A DNA stretch of 64,000 bases. Source: Eudromia elegans. Taxonomy: Eukaryota; Chordata; Aves; Tinamiformes; Tinamidae. The first letter of the stretch is position 1; each line of letters starts with the position of its first letter. The notes beneath the pieces were generated by a model, which was not told the origin of the DNA, made no database searches, and saw nothing but the letters and a program-made list of their open reading frames with translations. The translations under genes and the position numbers were made by a program. The stretch spans positions 428,070 through 492,069 of the forward strand of contig PTEX01000310.1 in NCBI GenBank assembly GCA_003342815.1, written 5' to 3'. Below, one piece after another: positions 56,352 through 64,000 of this stretch.

Positions 56352-59300
56352 AAATAAATTCTAGTCTTATATGAAAATCTGTAAAAAACAAGGTGACTTA
56401 AGCATAGCATGTTTATATCCTGCCAGAGTATAGTCTTCTTTTTTCCTTCCTTTCTTTTATATTGTAGTGCTGAATCCAATTTTGTTTTGCTGCAAAAGAG
56501 AATTAATATTCACAGAATTAGTTTCAGCTCTGCTTCTATGCTTAATTATCTAGAAAAGTCATTTTCTGTTGTGTACAGTTGATCACTAAACTGTTGAATT
56601 ATTTACATTTGGTTGGGATGAGGAATAACATTTGAGTTCCAAAAGCTTTTTAATGCGTTTTATATGGTTTGGGTAACAATGACTTGAACTCTCACTCATT
56701 GCAGCAACATTTCTTTGTAAGCCAATGTCCTTAAGACAAAACAAATATATTATTTTGCCTAATGTGGTTTTCTTTCCTCTTCCAAAAATATGCAAACAAT
56801 AAAGAAAAATGTTTTGCAGCACAGTATCCTCTTTCTCTTGAGTTTACTGTTGCATTGCAAATGATATGTGTTATTACGCTACTTAGTAAGCTAACCTCAT
56901 GTTCTCTGGTTAACCCCTAATTTTCTCTGGAATCAATGGAAGGTTCACATACTTGGGGAATCTGGATGTGAGTCAGCAGATAGCAACCAGAGTTGAGTAA
57001 AAATGTGTTTTGTACTGGTGTTTTCACAAATTCAGAATCTTTTCTGAAACGTAACGGGAAGCATATGCATTCTAGATGAGGTAGAAAAGCAGAGACACGC
57101 TTCCAGGCTAATTCAGTGGCTAGGACTTTTTACGACATTGGAGGTTCAAAGACAAATCTGCACAGCTGAGATGAAGCCTGAGTCTTTGTCACTGTGCAGA
57201 TGTGAGTGTATAGACTACAAGACAGTCCTACTCCAAACCAGCCATTAGCTTGGTAGTTTGCTATTCATGATAGTACTTAGTTGCTGAGGTTTTTTTCTTT
57301 GGCTGAATTCTCTTTTCCTGCCAGCTGAATGACTAATCATTAGGTTCATCAATTGCCAGAAATTATATCCTTGTTCAACTGGAGATGAATAGCTCTGTAG
57401 AAAATTTGGATCTAAACATTCTACTTTGTGGCGGTTTGTCCCATCATCTCTTGCATAATATCTTTTCAGAAAAAAAAATGCCTCTAGCAATACGTGAGTT
57501 ACAACCTAAAATAACTTTAAATTAGTAAAGCAGGTGCAGAAAAGAGTAAAAACCATTAGCAAGATAAGATTTTGAATTGGGATGTAGAATCAGTAAGTGA
57601 AATAATTAATATAAGGCTGTTTTATGGCCAAGACCTTGGTAGGAGAAAGCTTCTTTGGGGTCAGACATAATGAAAACACACTAGAAAGGTATAAGCTAGG
57701 CAATGGGAAAAAACACAGTGGGGGAGAGGATGAGGAGATGCTCAGCCTTCAAAAATTAGTCAACCTTTAAGTCTTTGGGCTATATAAAGAGCCTGAAGTA
57801 AGGCACTGGATCCTTTCTTTTTTTCTCTGCGACTGGAATAGCTCTTGTTGTCTTCAAACAGCATTTGTATAGTAAGGAAACAATATAAGATCTTCAATGG
57901 AAATTTTTCTTCTGCTTTTAAATAGAAGTAAATTGCACTGATAATAATATAATAATAATATGTAGCTCCTATCCAGGTGTGGATATCTTCTACCTCTGAA
58001 TTTGATCCAAAGCTGAACTTTGCAAGGATTAAAGTGAGTCTGTTACACACGAGCTATTGTAGTCTCAGTCAGTGCAGTCATGCATACTTGCATAGCTAGC
58101 AAGAAGTACAGAAATGAAGATGAAATAATTAAACAAAAATTAAAAATTGTGTCTCGCTATTTTTAAACAAGGAAGAATTTATACAAGAGAATGAGGATGC
58201 CTTAAAAATAAGTGGCTCTAGTACTGCATACTGCAGACCAGAATTTTATGGCCTTTTTTTTTCCCCTGCAAAATCTATAAATACTTTTTTGGAAAGGATG
58301 GGGGGAGGAAGAGGGTAGGGAGGTGAGGAGAGGAATGAGAATAAAGTAAAACAAAATTCCTTTTTTTTTTTTTTTTTTTTTTTATAGGAATGCTAACCAA
58401 TCCCTTGGCAACAAAGCCCATGTTTATTTTTAATTAAAAAATAACATAGTTGGGTTGACTTCAGTTTTCCCAGCTGCTATTCTTCCATCATAACAGCTCT
58501 CTGGCCTATTTTCCCTTGCTGATTTCTTTCATCATTTGCACTTAGCTTGTATGTGTTACATGGATTTCATGTAATATTTCCTACCATTGAAAGTAAGAGT
58601 AACAGCCCAAACAAGTAGCTGGGGCTCAGTCATCTCCCAGATTGTCATCTACAATACCTGAACATGCCCTTCCTTTTGGAAAAGTAGTAGGTGTGATGAG
58701 GATAACTTTTTATGTGCACATTCCATGCTGTTTATACAACTGCCAAGCAAGATTTAAACGGCATACTGAATTTATGAGTTATAGTTCATTAAAAGACATG
58801 GACTAGGTTTGGCAAAGCTGGAATATCACTGAGTGCTCAGGTAGTGTTTGAAGGCTGACTGGCAGCCTTAGTTTTTTCCTGCTGCCAGTTTTTGTATTTA
58901 TACGTTAGGTAAAGTTAGGTAGTGCCAAATAGGTCTGCTGGCCATGCCTTCTCCAAGAACTTTTTCTCCTCCTTATGTGGGGCAGAACTGGAAAAGCTTA
59001 GGGCGGTGGACACTTTTCTCACTATCTGGTGAAAGAGCTGATGACTTGCATAGTGCAGAAGATTGTATCTTAAAAATCCTTAAAAATCGTCCCAATGTCT
59101 CAAATGGAATGAAAATCAGGTTTTTGGGTGTATAATCAAGGTCCTTGAATATCTGAGTTTCTGCCACTTTTTAATCTATGTTTTTAAGCTAGCGGAATTT
59201 GAGATATTAATACTGTTGCTTTGAAGGTATGTGTACATGTCTCAGTCATAACAAACAGTGCCAGCAGCAGTGGGAATTGACAGCATTGAAGTTACAACTA

Positions 59301-60221
59301 TTCCTAGGAAGAGATCTAGTAGCTGGAATATAAGCAGTGACTTGTTGCAGCCTGTCCATGGAAGACGATATAATTGTGTATTAATGACCAATAATGTAAC
59401 TACTGGCACTTTGTCTCCATAATGCATGGTTTGCCTATATATTATATATTTTTAAATATAGACATTTTAAAACACCATCTATTTCCACTGATTATTCTTG
59501 AATAAATAGCAGCATTGTGGTTCGCCATGATATTTTTCTTTTGTGGGAGTTTATCTGAAGAAATAAAGTTATCCAAATGCTTCTGGGGCCTAAGAAGGAT
59601 TTGGGAGAGACTGGAGGGATTTATTCAAGATTAGTTATTGATTTCTAGTTTTTGCCTCATAATATTCACAGGTTATTTCCCTGACCCAATGATGATCATA
59701 GTGGGACTGAATGTACATATTACTTGGAGAATGCTGATTGCCAAGTTAACCTTTCACATTTGTTCCTAAAGTTTCATTTTGGTTCATTATAGAAATTTTC
59801 CCCAGGGGTTAGCCTAGAAGACTTCAATCAAAACTTCTGTACCCAGAGAAGTCCATCTTCTCTGGGGATTTTCTGCTATCCCATTTCCAGGGAAAAATCC
59901 ATGTGAAGGGAAGCCACAGAAAATGTTCGCATGAACCTTCCCTGCTGAGGGAATGTCTTAATTTGCACAAAGCTCTTTTCTTCACTGTTTTATTGTAATG
60001 GGAGCCGAGAACTCCAGGATCCACAGATAGTAGCTTTCAGTGTTAGCATTGATCTTGTCAATTGGAAAACTTTTCTGAAATACTATTAATTAAAAATTTC
60101 CTGAGAAGGATGTTACTTGCAGAATGTTCACTGCACCTTCCTTTCTTCTGATGTGCATCCCAGACGTGTTCATGTTCAATAACGAAGACATAAGAGGAGA
60201 ACAGACTTTTCTCAGGAGACT
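56352..60221. other. AT-rich sequence with no gene recognised
   Basis: Only short frames are present. A plus-strand donor (TTTGAAG|GTATGTG) near 59226 has a fair acceptor 46 nt upstream, but every frame between them contains a stop. (AAT)n lies near 57945-57960. No RNA gene was recognised. Confidence 0.5.
58361..58383. repeat. Poly-T tract (23) followed by ATAG
   Basis: Twenty-three T are followed directly by atag|gaatgc, which on the plus strand looks like a textbook 3' splice site. No good donor with an open frame follows within the next few hundred bases, so it is more likely a homopolymer than an acceptor. Confidence 0.9.
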
Positions 60222-60239
60222 TTGTTGTTGTTGTTGTTA
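60222..60239. repeat. (TTG)6 microsatellite
   Basis: Six TTG units, ending in ttattacag. Confidence 0.9.
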
Positions 60240-63200
60240 TTACAGACTTTTTAGCTGTGCTTCTCTGCCTGTTTTGAGCTAATTCTTTAATTTATCACGT
60301 TGAATTATGCTAGCATCTGTCAAAAGGTGTTTTAAATCTGTCCATTTGCTGTCTGCTGCAAATGACTATTTTCTTTGATCATTATGCATTAATCCTTTAT
60401 GGATTGTTAACATTTGGATCAGAGCTCTCAGTTTTCTGAAACCTTTTCACAAAAGAGACAATGAACCCCAAACATTTTGCAGTTGTTACAGAAGTTGGTA
60501 GCAGATACTTCAGAAATTTTACAGTAGCAAGTCAAGTGGATTATCTCAGGAGATGTAGTTTTACAAGGAATTTGGGTCTTATTATCAATAAATTATGTCC
60601 CTTGGTAGCATTTTCTGTAGCAGACACTTTTATCTATGGTCAACAATGTAGGAGAACTTATGTTCAATTTGCTGATCGTCTAAAAAGTATATGGCGCGTT
60701 TTAACTTTTAAATGTAAAAGTGTGTGTCCTTCCAGATCACAAATGGAAAGGGAAAACCCTTCTCGAGTTGACTGTTTCTTGCTGCACATGTTGCCACTCT
60801 ACTGGGGAGATGATCCTGCATGAAAATAGTTAGTCTGGAACAAGCTGGTTCTTGTTGCTACTTGTGTTCATGGGATCTTGAGTGCTGTCCCTGTAAGACC
60901 ATCAGAACCTGTGTGGAGTAAGTGAAGAACGCAAGCCCTTGTCTATTCCTGTGGGCAGCAAGTCCTGAAGAAAGCAGGAAGAGACAAGGAGTCTGATTTT
61001 CTGCTAATGCAAGTGTCACTTCTTTGTGATTAGCAAATGGCTTCTGCTTAGTAGCATGAACATGGCCAAAGAAGGAAGCAAGTGCTCTATTTGTGCAGCT
61101 GAGGGTAACGTTCCAGCCACATCTGCTCGGATATACGCATACCTCACTTGTTAGCCTGTACTTTCAAAATAACTCTGCAAAGACCTTAAAATCTACTTCC
61201 ACTCAGTATCTTAAGCTATAGTTATTCTTGCCTTTTGGTTGTGTTTAACCTTAGGAAGCACTTCTCTTGCCTTTCCTGTCTCATGGCAGCAATCAGCAAT
61301 CGTTATATCAGCAGCTTCTCACGTCTATTAAGAGAGAGTCACTGAAGGTGTATGCATCACAAAAGTCTTGTGATGCTTCACTGCTGAGATCAATGTAACA
61401 TGTTTTTTAGAGGATTGAAAAGAAGCTTGGTATTTCTTGAAGCTTTGTAGGTCAGATTAGTTATTTACTAGTGTATTATGACCAAAGGGAAGAGACAGAT
61501 CTTCCTTCTTCATATTCTCCCCTAATATATATTAGCCTACCTGGCATCATTTTAAAGACTCATAGACTCTAATTCAAATTTGTAGTTAAGCATCTTAGCA
61601 GATTGTGAATATGGCACTCCAGAGTCTGTCTCTGGAGAATTTTTTTGTTTATTGCTATGCCCATTGGGTTAGGAGTGGATTAAAACTGGGGTCCAGTGGG
61701 CCCCCAATAAGATGAATGCAAAGGGTGGATGTTGGAGAAAGGTTTCGTTCCTCCTTGCCCCTTATGGCCAATGTAGCCTGCAGCTGAGCTGGAAGATGCA
61801 CTGCTTACATCCTGCTTTCCCTCTTCTCAAACTCTTTACCTCTAGACCCTGAGCACATCTGGACTATTGAGACAATCACCTCTCTATATTATGCAGCTTG
61901 CGTGGTTCATGTACATAAAATAAGTGAAGAACTTTTTCATCTATCTCACTTTTTCCCTATGCATCTGTACTTTTTGATACTTTTCGGTGTCATTGAAATC
62001 CTCCTCAGATGAAACCATGGACAGATGAAGCTGTCATAGGCTGAGAGCTTAATATTTTTTGAAAACTAACAGATGTATATGCACATAGTTACATGTTTGG
62101 AAAAAATAATATTTAATTGAAGACCTATGTGAAGAGCTGTGTCATAATGATCACAAGAGGACACTAAAGTTATCATTCTTCAGCTGATGTTGAGATAACA
62201 CTGGAGCTTTCCAATCATTTATTAATAGCATATTAACACATAAAACCTAATAGGATATAAAAATCATTGAGAAGAATTATTTGGTCAGAAATTTCTACTA
62301 TGTATATTCATCCCTTTTGTATTTGGTTTATATGGTCTTTTGGGTAAGAGCTACTATTTTATTCTCTTGTTTGTATAGCACCCACAGTGTTGGGGTTTGG
62401 CAAAATTACTGCCGTCCCACTTGTAACACTGGTTAAAAAAAAAAATTAGCTAGGAGATAGCTGGGAAGGAGAGCTCAGAGAGAGCAAACCATCCATGTTC
62501 AACAGAGCATGTAAGTGTGTGCTCAATCTGAAGTCAATGCCCTATAGCTACAGTTGTAAAAAATGAACTTCCACATGTTTTATTGCAGGAGAATTAATAG
62601 GTGTTTTTGTTTAGTTTAGATTCTGATTTTGTATACCAATAAGCTGTTCATAAGCAGTTAGGTGTGCAGCTCACAGATGAGGAGATAGCCCACCTCCTCA
62701 TTTTTTAGCTCAGCCTAGAAAATAAATTCCGTGTGTCTGTGGTTAGTGCATGAAAACAAGGTGCCCCTGTTCTGTTTATAAGAGAGTTGTGCCAAACATC
62801 AGAATAAAAGCTTCTTTTGTTAAAAAATCATTGAAAAGCTGAATGAAAGTGTTTTTTTAAGTACTCTCTTGAGGCAAAGTTGCAAAGTTTTTTTGTTTTT
62901 TTCTTTTTCTTTTATTTAAAAATGCTCCTTCTGTAGTGTCTTCTAATATAAATAAACTACCTGGCAATCTCGAAATAAAAATTGAAGGGAAAAAAAAAAT
63001 TTAGAATTGGCTAAACAAAGAAATACTTCATCTGGATTGTTTCTCTTAAACATGGTTTCCTCCTTCCATTTTCAAATCTTGTGAAAAAATTCAATTTTCA
63101 CAATAGAGTTCAGTATTGATTCTTGGGGGTTTTTGCCTTGTGAACTAAAAGTTTCACAAGAATGAAATCTATTGGCAAAAATCCCTAGCTTTAAACTACC

Positions 63201-64000
63201 AGAATGAGATCTCAGATTAACAGCCGCTCTTTGTGGGTGGGTAAAAATGGTGGAATCAGATACTTCTCAGTGGTACCCAGTGAAAGCCAAGAGGATGTGA
63301 ACATGCATTGAAATATAGGAAATTCCATTTAATCATAATAAAAACTTTTTTTAAAATAAAAAAATATAAAGGTGATCAAATGCTGGAACAAGTTTCCAGA
63401 GAAACAGATTTTGGAGTCTCCTACGTCTACCTATGCATTAGGTTATTGAATTTTCAGCTGGGAAGTAGCATCACTGAGTTCCAGTGTTCGTATGAAGGCT
63501 TAATTAATTCTCCAAAGTGACCTATTTCTTCTCTTAGCACTTCAGTGAGCTGTGGATCTTTCTGCTATGTTTACAGCTAGTGGAAATACTAACGGAAAAA
63601 AAGCTGCCATGGTGAACCATAAATATGTGTGTTCCACCTTCCAGGCATTCTGGAAGTCACAGGGTCTGACTGGGAGAGTATTCGTGGGAAGCATTATATG
63701 CGTTTCCTGTTTTTATGGAATAGGTTAGGGTTTATCAGACCCTGAACGTCTGATATAGGCTGCTATCAGAGAGCTATTTGCACATTTACACTACTGTGGT
63801 CTAGTCCCTCTTTTATTCTTGGTTAGGAAGGAATGTAGAAAAGCATCCTAGAGCTAGGGCAGCCTTGAGAAGATGTAGACTGAAATCCCTTCAGGAAGAG
63901 ATGAAGCTGAGATCTGAACTCTCTCCAGGCCCTAGCTACTAACTAGTGGATAAAATGGGCCACCTCCAGCCTCCAACTGGACTCTGCAACTTTATTTTCA
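60240..64000. other. AT-rich sequence with no gene recognised
   Basis: A 120-codon plus-strand frame at 60461-60823 has no recognised domain and fits chance. Remaining frames are short. No complete repeat or RNA gene was recognised apart from the hairpin at 61354-61376. Confidence 0.5.
61354..61376. repeat. Perfect hairpin, 9-bp stem, 5-nt loop
   Basis: gcatcacaa and its exact complement ttgtgatgc flank the loop aagtc. Pairing does not extend far enough for a microRNA precursor: only tgaa/ttca can add after a 7-base bulge. Confidence 0.85.

Noticed and set aside
59180-59225. 46-nt interval before a TTTGAAG|GTATGTG donor
   Set aside because: Every frame has a stop, and the acceptor is only fair.
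60461-60823. Plus-strand 120-codon frame
   Set aside because: No domain, no flanking splice or promoter signal, and length expected by chance.
61354-61376. Hairpin as a microRNA precursor
   Set aside because: The stem is 9 bp with a 5-nt loop, far shorter than a precursor stem of about 22 bp or more, and pairing does not continue.
62370-62410. 'gtttgtatagcacccacagtgttggggt' resembling a sauropsid repeat ('tttgtacagcacctagcacaatggggt')
   Set aside because: Similarity is limited to about 28 bases recalled from memory, which is too little to call an element.

Overview
The window looks like vertebrate nuclear DNA, most likely from a bird. It is AT-rich with CpG mostly depleted, has no gene-sized open reading frame on either strand, and carries 5'-truncated CR1 LINE fragments with the CR1 3'-end signature (the complement of an ATTCTATGA-type end, followed by 'ggttggaagggacc'-like sequence). 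Other repeats are sparse: one long (TG)n, scattered homopolymers, and a few degenerate palindromic elements of a kind I recall from sauropsid genomes. A 30-N gap at 598-627 followed by 11 G shows it is a draft assembly. I cannot name the species or chromosome.

Layout. 1-2.3 kb is mid-GC unique sequence with the gap and one TATA-like motif inside an inverted repeat. 2.37-2.83 kb is a CpG-rich patch with a strong minus-strand splice donor at its left edge, so it could be a promoter and first exon. 4.95-5.08 kb is a CR1 fragment next to a second small CpG-rich patch (5.13-5.28 kb). From 5.3 kb to the end the sequence is AT-rich and noncoding in appearance, with dispersed repeats: (TG)29 at 7.57 kb, palindromic repeats near 9.5, 16.5 and 49.2 kb, an old CR1 at 42.3-42.7 kb, and a longer CR1 at 52.3-52.9 kb.

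Genes. No protein-coding gene can be annotated with confidence. Three short intervals have an open frame between a good acceptor and a good donor: 32454-32577 (minus, 41 codons ending in a hydrophobic segment), 40780-40821 (minus, 42 nt, the best splice sites) and 41955-42026 (plus, 24 codons with a signal-peptide-like start). Direct joining of the two minus-strand candidates is out of frame, and isolated exon-like intervals occur by chance in 64 kb, so all three are hypotheses. The simplest reading is a large intron or intergenic stretch beside or inside a gene. I recognised no rRNA, tRNA, CRISPR array, operon or complete transposon. I did not find a new biological system. The most useful leads are the exon candidates, the CpG patches and several perfect palindromes.
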